Below are positions 50,727 through 58,872 of a stretch of DNA of 64,000 nt, piece by piece. The notes under the pieces were generated by a model. That model was not told the DNA's origin and did not search any database. It was given only the letters and a program-made list of their open reading frames with translations. This stretch comes from an uncultured Planctomycetota bacterium (GTDB lineage: Bacteria > Planctomycetota > Phycisphaerae > UBA1845 > UTPLA1). Both the position numbers and the translations under genes were made by a program. The stretch covers positions 1 through 64,000 of the forward strand of contig CAADGE010000030.1 in NCBI GenBank assembly GCA_900696465.1, given 5' to 3'. Each line of letters opens with the position of its first letter. Within the stretch, counting starts at the first letter, position 1.

Positions 50727-52031
50727 ATGTCCATACCTCTCGCCATCGCCGAGCGCAACGCGACCCGAGACCCGGTCAAATATGTCCTGCTGCTCTTGCA
50801 GCTGTTGGCCATCCTCTTCGTTATCTTCGCGTTCAAGATTGAAGGCCGCATCTTCGGCGAACTGACCGCCCTGGTCGTGGCCGGTTTTGCCGTTCATTAC
50901 TGGCTGCCGCTCACGTGGAAGAAGCCGTTCTTCGTCCTTCTCTCGCTCGTCGGTGCGTATGCCCTGCTCCACCCGGTGACCGCGACAGCCATCATCGCCT
51001 CCGGTCTGCTCTTCTACTTCATCCTCCATCTGCCGATCGGCTACTGGCTGCGCGTCGGCATCGTCACCGCCATCGGCGTGGCCGGCCTGGCACTGCGGAA
51101 CTACGTGCCCGAATCGGTCTTCGCCGGTGAAATCCTCGGCTCCTTCTGGCCGGTCTTCGGCGGGATCTTCATGTTCCGCATGATGATCTACATGTACGAT
51201 CTGCGCGAGGCACGCACGGCCGGAAACTTCCTCGATTACCTCTCCTACTTCTTTATCCTGCCTAATTACTACTTCCTGCTGTTTCCGATCGTCGACTACC
51301 AGACCATGCGGAGCACCTATTACAACGCCGAATTCCACCGCCAGGCCCAGGAGGGCATGCGATGGATCGCGCGCGGCGTCGGCCAGCTCCTCGTCTACCG
51401 ACTCATCTATCACCTGCGGCCCAATCCCGCGCCGGACGACGTCACCAGCTTCGGCGGCCTGGTCGTCGCCATGGTGCTCACCTACCTGCTGTATCTCCGG
51501 CTTTCCGGACAGTACCACATCATCATCGGGATGATGCACCTGTTCGGCTTCAACCTCCCGGAGACGCACCGCCGCTTCCTCTTCGCCGAGAGCTTCACGG
51601 ACTTCTGGCGACGCATCAATATCTACTGGAAAGACTTCATGGTGAAGATGGTCTATTACCCCGTCTTCTTCCGGCTCCGCAAGGTCGGCGAGCTCAAGGC
51701 GACGGCCGTCGCCACGCTGGTCGTCTTCGGTCTGACGTGGTTTCTGCACGCATACCAGGTCTATTGGCTGCGCGGCGTGATCCACCTCGCGTGGAATGAC
51801 GTACTCTTCTGGGGGATACTCGGCGTCCTCGTATTGATCAACGTCCTCTGGGAAACCACCGCCAAACCCGTAGCCGTGAAGATCGGGCAGCCGCCGCCCC
51901 GTCCCAATCAGGTGATCCGCGGCCTGAAAATCCTGGCGACCTTCTCGACCATCACCGTGCTCTGGTCGATGTGGAACGCCAGATCGCTCACGCAGTGGAT
52001 CGACATGCTGACGTACTGGAAGGTCGGATGA
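50727..52031 (+). CDS. MBOAT-family O-acyltransferase (DltB/AlgI-like)
   Basis: This 434-residue polytopic protein moves an acyl or aminoacyl group across the membrane onto an extracytoplasmic hydroxyl. About ten helices, the FTDFWRRINIYWKDFMVKMVYYP segment and the catalytic His in LTWFLHAYQVYWLRG identify the MBOAT family. It is the first of four overlapping or close genes: SGNH protein, carrier protein and adenylation enzyme follow, which matches the logic of dltB-D-C-A. No clear Shine-Dalgarno precedes the ATG; a weak TTGACG-N16-TAGCAT promoter lies at 50521-50548. The acceptor is unknown. Confidence 0.9.
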   Translation: MSIPLAIAERNATRDPVKYVLLLLQLLAILFVIFAFKIEGRIFGELTALVVAGFAVHYWLPLTWKKPFFVLLSLVGAYALLHPVTATAIIASGLLFYFILHLPIGYWLRVGIVTAIGVAGLALRNYVPESVFAGEILGSFWPVFGGIFMFRMMIYMYDLREARTAGNFLDYLSYFFILPNYYFLLFPIVDYQTMRSTYYNAEFHRQAQEGMRWIARGVGQLLVYRLIYHLRPNPAPDDVTSFGGLVVAMVLTYLLYLRLSGQYHIIIGMMHLFGFNLPETHRRFLFAESFTDFWRRINIYWKDFMVKMVYYPVFFRLRKVGELKATAVATLVVFGLTWFLHAYQVYWLRGVIHLAWNDVLFWGILGVLVLINVLWETTAKPVAVKIGQPPPRPNQVIRGLKILATFSTITVLWSMWNARSLTQWIDMLTYWKVG

Positions 52032-53194
52032 TCCAGAAAGACTTCAAGTTCCAACTGCGAATGACTCTGCCCACGCTCCTCGTGCTCGTGGCGGCGGCCG
52101 GCTGGAAATACAAACTCGGTGATCGCGAACCCGAGAACCGCGTCGAACGCGCCATCGAGATCATGGGCCGCACGGGCCTTTCCGCGCAGGAGGAGGCCGA
52201 ACTCACCGCCGGTTACTACGAGGGACTTCTCGACGGTGCCCAGCAGACCGCTCGAACGCGCCGCGGCCTGCTCAGCAATCTTGCCATGCTCAAGACCCCG
52301 CCGCCCGACTGGCTCAACTTCTCCGAGACGGCCGGTGTCCGGTGGCGCAACGACTTCCTGCGGTACGACATCCAGCCCGGCGTGGACATCCCTCTCAAAG
52401 GCGATCGACTGGTCGCCAACCGATGGGGCCAGCGTGACATCGACTACGAGAAGAAGCGGCCGCCGAACACGCGGCGACTGGCGCTCGTCGGTTCGTCGAT
52501 TTCCTTCGGCTCGTGCATCGCCATGGATGCCGGCTACGAGGCCCTGCTCGAAGCCCGGCTCAACGCGGAGCCGCCGTGCAACAGCGGCCTGCGCTATGAG
52601 ATCATGAACTTTTCGGTCCCCGGCTACATGATCACGCAGCTCATGGACATGGCCATCGAAATCACACCCGATTTTGAACCGCAGGCGGTTTTCTTCGTGC
52701 TGAATTACCTGGCCTTCGGACCCGAGTGGTCCAGCCACATCGCCACCCTGGTACGCGACGGGCATGATCTCAAGTATGATTTCCTGAAGGAATTCGCCGA
52801 GAAGGCCCGACTGCGACAGTCCGACACCGCCAGCCGGATTGCCTCCAAGCTCGCGCCGTATCGACTCGACGTGATCGAGGCCTGCATCCGCGAGACCAAG
52901 CGGCGGCTGGACGAAAAAGGCATCGAAACCGTGATCCTGATCGTGCCGTTTCCCGCTCAGCGCGACCTGCTCAAGCGCCAGACGCGGGAGGTGCTGAAGC
53001 GGGTTTCGGACCTCGATCTTCCGGTCCTCGACGGTGTCGCCGCCTTCGGCACGCGGCCGATCGAAGAGCTACGGGCTCGGGAGTGGGATAACCATCCCAA
53101 CGAGCTAGGACATCGACTGATCTTCGAAGTATTGGATGAACAAATCCGCACGCAGCCACGGTTGCGCAGGGTCATCGGCGGCTGTACCGATTAG
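52028..53194 (+). CDS. membrane-anchored SGNH/GDSL hydrolase-like protein
   Basis: This 388-residue protein has one N-terminal helix (LPTLLVLVAAAGWKY) and a periplasmic SGNH domain. The nucleophile block is VGSSISFGSCI, and the catalytic Asp/His block is WDNHPNELGHRL. An IANRWGQR-like block (VANRWGQRDIDY) precedes it, as in periplasmic partners of MBOAT enzymes. It starts in the MBOAT stop (ATGA), so they are coupled. By analogy to DltD or AlgX/AlgJ it would finish transfer of the acyl group to the acceptor. It may alternatively act as an esterase. Confidence 0.85.
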   Translation: MIQKDFKFQLRMTLPTLLVLVAAAGWKYKLGDREPENRVERAIEIMGRTGLSAQEEAELTAGYYEGLLDGAQQTARTRRGLLSNLAMLKTPPPDWLNFSETAGVRWRNDFLRYDIQPGVDIPLKGDRLVANRWGQRDIDYEKKRPPNTRRLALVGSSISFGSCIAMDAGYEALLEARLNAEPPCNSGLRYEIMNFSVPGYMITQLMDMAIEITPDFEPQAVFFVLNYLAFGPEWSSHIATLVRDGHDLKYDFLKEFAEKARLRQSDTASRIASKLAPYRLDVIEACIRETKRRLDEKGIETVILIVPFPAQRDLLKRQTREVLKRVSDLDLPVLDGVAAFGTRPIEELRAREWDNHPNELGHRLIFEVLDEQIRTQPRLRRVIGGCTD

Positions 53195-53249
53195 AATGGA
53201 CCCGCGGTCCGATTCGTACGATCAAGGACGCAAAGGGAGAGAATCAGCC

Positions 53250-53501
53250 ATGAGTGACGTCAAAGAGTATCTGCGAGACTACATCCTTCAGGAGTTTCTG
53301 CCCGGCGAATCGCGGGAAAACCTCACCGATGATCTGCCGCTGCGCACGAGCGGAATCCTGAACTCGATCAAACTCCTTCAACTGATCGGCCACCTGGAAG
53401 AGAAATACGGCATCGCCTTTGATGCCCACGAAGCCGGCAACGTGGCGAACTTCGATACCATCGAGGGCATGGCCAGTCTCGTCTCATCGAAGAAGGGTTA
53501 G
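53250..53501 (+). CDS. acyl/peptidyl carrier protein
   Basis: This 83-residue four-helix carrier protein has its phosphopantetheine serine at Ser39 in RTSGILNSIKLLQLIGHLEE. Acidic helix 2 surfaces and the C-terminal FDTIEGMASLV pattern are typical. A GGGAG-type site precedes the ATG at 53250. It sits between the SGNH protein and the adenylation enzyme, 8 bp before the latter, and so should be its thioester partner, like DltC. Confidence 0.92.
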   Translation: MSDVKEYLRDYILQEFLPGESRENLTDDLPLRTSGILNSIKLLQLIGHLEEKYGIAFDAHEAGNVANFDTIEGMASLVSSKKG

Positions 53502-53509
53502 CACGCGAC

Positions 53510-55069
53510 ATGCCGGACTTCACCACGCTTTCGGACTATCTCGAAGCCAGTGCCACTCGCTCGCCGGACCGGCCCGCCGTGGTCGACCCTTCCGGCGAGA
53601 CGCTCAGCTATCGCACCTTCGACGAGCGGGCCAATCGCGTCGCCAACTGGCTGGTGTCCGTCGGCGTGCAGCCCGGCGATCGCGTCGGCATCTGCCTGCC
53701 CAAGGGAATCAACTCGCTCTCGTGCGTCTTCGGCATCCTGAAGGCCGGCGGCGTGTACGTGCCGGTCGATTACACCGCCCCGTCAGAACGCAACCGCTAC
53801 ATCTTCTCGAATTGCCAGGTCAAGGCGGCCTTCGTCGATCACCGTTGCACGAAGGTCTTTGAACAGCCCGGCGATAATGGTCACATGCCCGGCACGATCA
53901 TGGTCTTCGGCGAATCGAAGCAGTGGATCAGTGCCGATATATTGGCACAGCAACCGACAACACGGCCGAAGGTACCACGGCGCGGTCCCGATGACCTGGC
54001 ATACATCCTCTACACCTCCGGGTCCACCGGTCTGCCCAAGGGCGTGATGCTCAGCCAGGAGAACGGAACGAGCTACGTCGACTGGTGCACGGAAGTCTTT
54101 TCGCCGACCGCAGATGACCGCTTCACCAGCCACGCCCCGTTTCACTTTGACCTGTCGATCCTCGATATTTATGTGCCGATCAAGCACGGTGCAACGCTCT
54201 ACATCATCTCCGAGGAGCTGGGCAAGAACGCCGCGGCACTCGGTCCGTTCATCGAACAGAACCGCATCACTTGCTGGTACTCCGTGCCGTCGATCCTTTC
54301 GCTCATGACCCAGTTCGGCAAGCTCGAACTATGCGACTGTTCCAGTCTGCGAATCGTGAACTTTGCCGGCGAGGTCTTTCCGGTCAAGTACCTGCGCCGC
54401 CTGCGTGAGCTCTGGCCGCATCCGCGCTTCTTCAATCTCTACGGTCCGACGGAAACAAACGTCTGCACTTACTTCGAAGTGCCGAAACACGTCCCGCCGG
54501 AGCGCGAAGAACCTTATCCGATCGGCAAGGTCTGTTCGCACTGCAAGGACCTGGTCATCGGCGACGACGGCAGGCCCGTGCCGCACGGTGAAGAGGGCCT
54601 GCTCTACATTGCCGGCAAGCCCGTGTTGCAGGGCTACTGGGCGGACCCGGAGCGCACGAACAAGGCGTTCCTCACGTTTAACGGCGAACGATACTACAAC
54701 ACCGGCGACGTGGTGCGGCCCGATGAAAACGGCGACTACGTCTTCCTCGGCCGCAAGGATCGCATGGTCAAGCGGCACGGCTATCGGATCGAACTCGGTG
54801 AGATCGAGGCGGCGCTTTATAAGCATCCCGGCGTGGCCGAGGCGGCGGCGATTGCCTTTTCGCCCGGCGGCGATGCAGTCACGATCCAGGCCGTGCTCGC
54901 GCCAAAGCCCGGTGCGAAGCTGGGCATCATTGCCATGAAGCAGCACTCCGCCGCGACGCTTCCGGCCTACATGATTCCGGATACATTCGTCTTTCTCGAC
55001 CAACTGCCGCAGACTTCGACCGGCAAGATCGATTACCAGGCCCTGCTCCGACAGGCCCGGGGCGGCTGA
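53510..55069 (+). CDS. amino-acid adenylation enzyme (DltA/NRPS A-domain-like)
   Basis: This 519-residue enzyme activates a carboxylic or amino acid with ATP and loads it on the carrier protein. The A-domain cores are clear: YTSGSTGLPKGVML (A3), FHFDLSILDIYVPIKHGATL (A4), FNLYGPTETNVCTY (A5), YNTGDVV (A7), GRKDRMVKRHGYRIELGEIE (A8) and TSTGKIDY (A10 Lys). The A4 region FDLSILDIY is like DltA and stand-alone aminoacyl ligases. The substrate, probably D-Ala or another small amino acid, is inferred and needs testing. It ends the four-gene dlt-like cluster. Confidence 0.92.
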   Translation: MPDFTTLSDYLEASATRSPDRPAVVDPSGETLSYRTFDERANRVANWLVSVGVQPGDRVGICLPKGINSLSCVFGILKAGGVYVPVDYTAPSERNRYIFSNCQVKAAFVDHRCTKVFEQPGDNGHMPGTIMVFGESKQWISADILAQQPTTRPKVPRRGPDDLAYILYTSGSTGLPKGVMLSQENGTSYVDWCTEVFSPTADDRFTSHAPFHFDLSILDIYVPIKHGATLYIISEELGKNAAALGPFIEQNRITCWYSVPSILSLMTQFGKLELCDCSSLRIVNFAGEVFPVKYLRRLRELWPHPRFFNLYGPTETNVCTYFEVPKHVPPEREEPYPIGKVCSHCKDLVIGDDGRPVPHGEEGLLYIAGKPVLQGYWADPERTNKAFLTFNGERYYNTGDVVRPDENGDYVFLGRKDRMVKRHGYRIELGEIEAALYKHPGVAEAAAIAFSPGGDAVTIQAVLAPKPGAKLGIIAMKQHSAATLPAYMIPDTFVFLDQLPQTSTGKIDYQALLRQARGG

Positions 55070-55097
55070 TCCATCGTGAAGAGGACGCCACCGGCTT

Positions 55098-56111
55098 ATG
55101 GCCTTGTTTCGACCCCGCTACCGTGACCCCGACGCGACGCGGATGACCTTCGGAGATCATCTGGAGGAGCTTCGCCGCCGCGTCATCTACGCCCTCATCG
55201 GTTTCGCGGTGGCCGTGGTCATCTGCTGGAGTGCCGGCGGGTTCATCATCGAGACGCTTAATGCGCCGTACACGGTCGCCATGGAGCAGCTCGGCTACGA
55301 CCCGCGGATGGTGCAGCTCAATCCCATCGAGAGCTTCGTCGAATACGTCAAGATCACGATGGAATTCGCCCTGGTGCTCTCCGCGCCGTGGATGCTCTTT
55401 CAGATCTGGCTCTTTGTCGCCGCGGGGCTTTATCCGTCGGAACAGCGGATTGTCCGACTCTTCGCGCCGACCTCGATCGGCCTGTTCGTTCTCGGCGCGT
55501 CGTTCATGATTGCCATCGTACTCTCCGGTCTGCTCAAGTTCCTGATCTCCGTCTCCATGTGGCTGCCGCTGCCGGACGACGAGAACTTTCTCTACCGTTG
55601 GCTGAACAAGTCCACGCCCGCGCAGGTGCAGACCACGCAGCCGGTTACGCTTCCGCTGGCGGCGCCGGTGTTTGACGGCGACCCGGCGCAGGTGACCGAC
55701 GGCGATGTGTGGATCAATCGATCGAAACGGCGCATCAGCGTGCGCTACGACGGCGAAACCTACTACGCACCGCTGCAACCTGCCGGTCAGCAGAAGTACG
55801 TGCAGCCGTTTTTCTCCATAGCCGAGTACCTGGGCTTCGTCGTCAACCTGTCGTTGGCTTTCGGTCTGGGCTTTCAGATTCCGATCGTCGTCGTGTTTCT
55901 GATTGTGCTGGGGATCGTACCGGCGTCGGCGATCGCGTCGGCGCGGCGGTATGTTCTACTGGGGGTGGTCATCTTCGCGGCAATCCTGACGCCAACACCC
56001 GACGCGGCAACGATGCTGCTGCTTTCCGTGCCGATGTACCTGCTCTTTGAAATTGGTCTGGTGGTCGGGAGAATGCTGGAGAAGCAGAGGCGCGAGGTCG
56101 AGGAAACCTGA
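55098..56111 (+). CDS. tatC: Sec-independent translocase subunit TatC, with large periplasmic insertion
   Basis: TatC binds twin-arginine signals and forms the core of the Tat pore. The 337-residue protein has six helices, the N-terminal signal-binding motif TFGDHLEELRRRVIY and the IESFVEYVKITMEFALVLSAPW loop. It also has an extra stretch of about 110 residues (about 155-265) between helices 3 and 4, with DGDPAQVTDGDVWINR. Ordinary TatC is about 250 residues; insertions of this sort are seen in planctomycetes. Tat export is needed for NapA here. tatA/tatB are not in the window. It follows the adenylation gene by 28 bp. Confidence 0.93.
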   Translation: MALFRPRYRDPDATRMTFGDHLEELRRRVIYALIGFAVAVVICWSAGGFIIETLNAPYTVAMEQLGYDPRMVQLNPIESFVEYVKITMEFALVLSAPWMLFQIWLFVAAGLYPSEQRIVRLFAPTSIGLFVLGASFMIAIVLSGLLKFLISVSMWLPLPDDENFLYRWLNKSTPAQVQTTQPVTLPLAAPVFDGDPAQVTDGDVWINRSKRRISVRYDGETYYAPLQPAGQQKYVQPFFSIAEYLGFVVNLSLAFGLGFQIPIVVVFLIVLGIVPASAIASARRYVLLGVVIFAAILTPTPDAATMLLLSVPMYLLFEIGLVVGRMLEKQRREVEET

Positions 56112-56168
56112 CTCACCGACGATTTCCCATTGCGTTGGACCCGCATGCAACCGCGAGGCAATAAACAA

Positions 56169-56195
56169 GGCCCGCCGGCATGTCGCCGACGGGCC
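56169..56195 (-). terminator. terminator of the Cys-rich repeat protein gene
   Basis: GGCCCG pairs with CGGGCC and CGGC with GCCG inside, with one C-A mismatch and an ATGTC loop. On the minus strand it is followed by TTGTTTATTG, so it should end the Cys-rich protein transcript 39 bases past its stop. It may also limit tatC read-through. Confidence 0.7.
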
Positions 56196-56233
56196 CTGAT
56201 GTATCACTGAACTGCATATCAATCAGGCGGTCA

Positions 56234-57301
56234 TCAGAGCTTGGCCAGCTTCTGATCGGCGGCCTTCTTGGCAGCGTCATACTGGGCCTTGGCCAGCGAG
56301 ATGCGGGCCATGATCTCGCAGCCGGTCTTGTCCTCACCGACCACATAGTTGACCTTGCCGGCCTTCTTCGACGCAGGGCAGACCTCGCTCGAAGAGCCGA
56401 CTTCCTTACCGTCAACGATGTACTTCATCTTAACGGCTTTGACGGACTCCATTGCCGCATCGCGGGCCTTGACGGCGCCGTCGAAGTTGTCAAAGGTGCG
56501 GCCCAATACCATGAACTTTGCATCCTTGGCCTTGAGAACCTTGACGTACTCTTCCTTGGACACGCAGGCAATGTTGCCTGCGCCGCTCTTGGAGCAGCTC
56601 GCACCATCGTCAGCGGTCAGTGCCGTCTTGGACTTCGAGCAGCTCTTGCCTTCCTCGGCGCTGGCCAGAGCGGCCTTGGACTTCGAGCAGCTTGAACCCT
56701 CGGCCTTCGCCATCTCGGCTTTCTTCGCGCTGCAGCTCTTGCCTTCCTCGGCACTGGCGAGTGTGGCCTTCGACTTCGAGCAGCTCGAGCCCTCGGCCTT
56801 CGCCATCTCGGCCTTCTTGGCGCTGCAGCTCTTGCCCTCTTCAGCGCTGGCCAAGGTGGCCTTCGACTTGCTGCAACCGGCGCCATCAGCAGCGGCGCGG
56901 GCCTCGCCGCAACCGGTCAGCTCATCCTTGCAGTAGATCAGCTTGCCATCGACCACGGCCGCGATCGACATAAACCGCTTGACGTAGCGCTCCGAGTTCT
57001 CGGCCAGCGCGCCCATGGCCTTTTCCTTGCAGTCGAACTCTTCGCCGGCGACGGCGAAACGAACCTTGACGCCCTTGGCCTCGGCCGCCTTCTCGGCTGC
57101 CGAAGGACAGTCCATCTTCTGATCGGCCACGAGGAAGGTCATGTGCGGGAACTCGCCCATGGAGCACGACGTCAGGGCCGACATCGTGGCATCCTTCGTG
57201 TCCATCTTCGATTTACAGCAACCAGGACCGGCCAACGCGGCAGAGGCACTCAGGCCACACACCACCGCGAACGCCAGCACGAAGCAGCTCACTCGTCTCA
57301 T
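56234..57301 (-). CDS. exported Cys/Lys/Ala-rich repeat protein
   Basis: This 355-residue protein has a signal peptide (VLAFAVVCGLSASAALA) and GCCKSK at the mature N-terminus. Two related domains (F.VAGE.FDC, VDGKLIYCKDELTGC; and FMVLGRTFDNF, IVDGKEVGSS..CPASKK) flank a central repeat. The repeat is three 31-residue units starting at Cys143, Cys174 and Cys205, with CSKSKATLASAEEGKS then CSAKKAEMAKAEGSS. The first two units are identical at protein level. The two domains look duplicated. About 22 cysteines in all suggest thiol chemistry or metal binding. I recognise no family. Confidence 0.7.
   Translation of the reverse strand: MRRVSCFVLAFAVVCGLSASAALAGPGCCKSKMDTKDATMSALTSCSMGEFPHMTFLVADQKMDCPSAAEKAAEAKGVKVRFAVAGEEFDCKEKAMGALAENSERYVKRFMSIAAVVDGKLIYCKDELTGCGEARAAADGAGCSKSKATLASAEEGKSCSAKKAEMAKAEGSSCSKSKATLASAEEGKSCSAKKAEMAKAEGSSCSKSKAALASAEEGKSCSKSKTALTADDGASCSKSGAGNIACVSKEEYVKVLKAKDAKFMVLGRTFDNFDGAVKARDAAMESVKAVKMKYIVDGKEVGSSSEVCPASKKAGKVNYVVGEDKTGCEIMARISLAKAQYDAAKKAADQKLAKL
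56597..56875 (-). repeat. three tandem 93-bp coding repeats
   Basis: The repeats lie at 56783-56875, 56690-56782 and 56597-56689 inside the Cys-rich gene. Units one and two encode the same 31 residues; unit three is degenerate in its second half (SKSKTALTADDGAS). This is an in-frame array that could expand or contract by slippage. Confidence 0.85.
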
Positions 57302-57681
57302 CTCGATACTCCTTCCAATGGTTCGCACGATCACGTGCACTTCTCGGCAACGCCGTCTGTTGACGCGGGGTCACGCGACACCCGCTGTGCTTCTCGATAG
57401 AGAGTACGCATTCTTTCCCGGTAAGCCGGCCCGACGCAACCGCTTCATCGCGGCATACACGTGCCGATACGAGCAAATTATAGACGAAATCGCAAATCGC
57501 TTCATCTGACTTACTTACGAATGGATGCCCGGGGGAGATCGCCGGTTACGGCCGTCAATCAACAAGAACGCAACCCTCTGCGCCATAAGCAGCTGCGTTA
57601 ATCGGACCTCGCATGGACAGCTCTGAGGAGCGGTCGGTTCCAGCCGCAAACAGTTGGTGAACATGAGGTCATCGTTCTGCT
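57302..57681. other. 380-bp intergenic stretch without a gene
   Basis: Between the Cys-rich protein start and the miaA stop I see no ORF with a plausible ribosome site, no tRNA and no clear hairpin. It should hold the Cys-rich gene's promoter, but no convincing -35/-10 pair stands out. Confidence 0.5.
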
Positions 57682-58623
57682 TCACGCGCGGCCCACTTCT
57701 TCGATGGCCGCCTGAAGTCGCGACGAAAGCGATTCCACGGAGTCGTCCGCTGCGGCGTCCACCCATCGGGTCTGCGGAAACTTGCGGAACCACGTTCGTT
57801 GATGCTTGGCCAGCCGCCGCGTGTGGATCTTGATCTGTTCGATCGCCTCTTCCAGTGTCAGGCGACCCTCAAGATGTTCGATGAGCTCGGCATAGCCGAC
57901 TGCCTGCCCGGCCTGGTGGCTCATTCCCTGCGGCTCGGCCAGCAAGGCGCGGACCTCGGAGACGAGACCTGCGGCGATCATCTCGCGGACGCGTGCGTTG
58001 ATCCTCCGGGAGTTCTCCTCCTTCGGTCTGCGGAGGCCGATGACGACGGCGGGGTAGCGAAGCACTTGTGCGGACCATTGTCGCTGCAAGGACGAAAGGG
58101 GGGTGCCCATGAGATGCCAGACTTCGAGGGCGCGTTCGATTCGTTTGAGGTCGTTGGGATGGATACGCTCGGCCGCTTCCGGATCGACCCGGACCAGCTC
58201 GGCATGCAGGGACGCAACACCCTCGTGATCGGCGCGCATTCGGAGTGCCGCTCGAAAGGCATCATCGGCGGCGGGCCCCTCGAACATGCCGTACATCAGC
58301 CCCATGAGGTAAAGGGGCGTACCGGCAACGGCGAGCACGCGCCGCTGACGTGACAGGATGTCGGCGATGGCGGCGTCGGCCAGCTCCACGAAACGGGCGA
58401 CGCTGAAGGACTCGCTCGGTTCGGCCACGTCGATCAGGTGGTGCGGTACACGGCGGCGTTCCTCAGGCGTCGGCTTGGCCGTACCGATGTCCATTCGGCG
58501 ATAAACCTGCATCGAGTCAATGCTGAGTACCTCCGCATCGAGCCGCGCGGCGAGTTCAAGGGCGACGGCCGACTTGCCGGCGGCCGTGGTGCCAAGCAAC
58601 AGGATAAATTGGGGCGGGCTCAT
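57682..58623 (-). CDS. miaA: tRNA dimethylallyltransferase
   Basis: MiaA prenylates A37 of tRNAs that read UNN codons. The 313-residue protein has the P-loop LLGTTAAGKSAVAL, the EVLSIDSMQVYRRMDIGTAKPT substrate region, PHHLIDVAEPSESFSVARF and VAGTPLYLMGLMYG. HPNDLKRIERALEVW and the C-terminal HTRRLAKHQRTWFRKF follow. The ATG at 58623 starts the family sequence; the codon at 58680 adds a run of residues antisense to the next gap. It is monocistronic. Confidence 0.95.
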   Translation of the reverse strand: MSPPQFILLLGTTAAGKSAVALELAARLDAEVLSIDSMQVYRRMDIGTAKPTPEERRRVPHHLIDVAEPSESFSVARFVELADAAIADILSRQRRVLAVAGTPLYLMGLMYGMFEGPAADDAFRAALRMRADHEGVASLHAELVRVDPEAAERIHPNDLKRIERALEVWHLMGTPLSSLQRQWSAQVLRYPAVVIGLRRPKEENSRRINARVREMIAAGLVSEVRALLAEPQGMSHQAGQAVGYAELIEHLEGRLTLEEAIEQIKIHTRRLAKHQRTWFRKFPQTRWVDAAADDSVESLSSRLQAAIEEVGRA

Positions 58624-58753
58624 CGCTTGAAACAAAAAAAGAGGGTTGAAAACTCCTGAAAAACCTGAAAATTCGTCCATGCGTCAATTATTGGCGCAAC
58701 GGAACTCCTGCTTCACGCGTCTAACAAAACTGAGGGTAGATATCCCAGTAACG

Positions 58754-58770
58754 ACGGGCGAGACGCCCGT
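58754..58770 (+). repeat. REP-like palindrome between miaA and the DUF1573 gene
   Basis: ACGGGCG-AGA-CGCCCGT is a perfect 7-bp palindrome with a 3-base loop, followed by ACCAC. It lies in a 249-bp gap that also has the short A-rich repeat CTGAAAA near 58651-58677. Similar palindromes are often dispersed in genomes of this phylum, from memory; I see only one full copy here. Confidence 0.45.
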
Positions 58771-58872
58771 ACCACCCATTCCATCTGCCAGATGCACTTC
58801 GTACCTTGCTCTGCGTGCGCGCCTCCGTTCAGACGTGAAAAGTGCAGGTTCACTTGAAACAGCAACGACCTG

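Noticed and set aside
50445-51785. 446-residue antisense frame
   Set aside because: It is antisense to the MBOAT gene; its acidic, His-rich make-up is typical of a shadow of a membrane protein.
56597-56875. CRISPR-like array
   Set aside because: The 93-bp repeats are in frame, contiguous without spacers and encode protein repeats. No cas gene is near and no other array was seen.
57302-57681. tRNA or small RNA gene
   Set aside because: I looked for a cloverleaf, GTTC-type T loop and CCA end and found none in this or the other larger gaps (10.2-10.46, 14.75-15.05, 47.0-47.37 kb).
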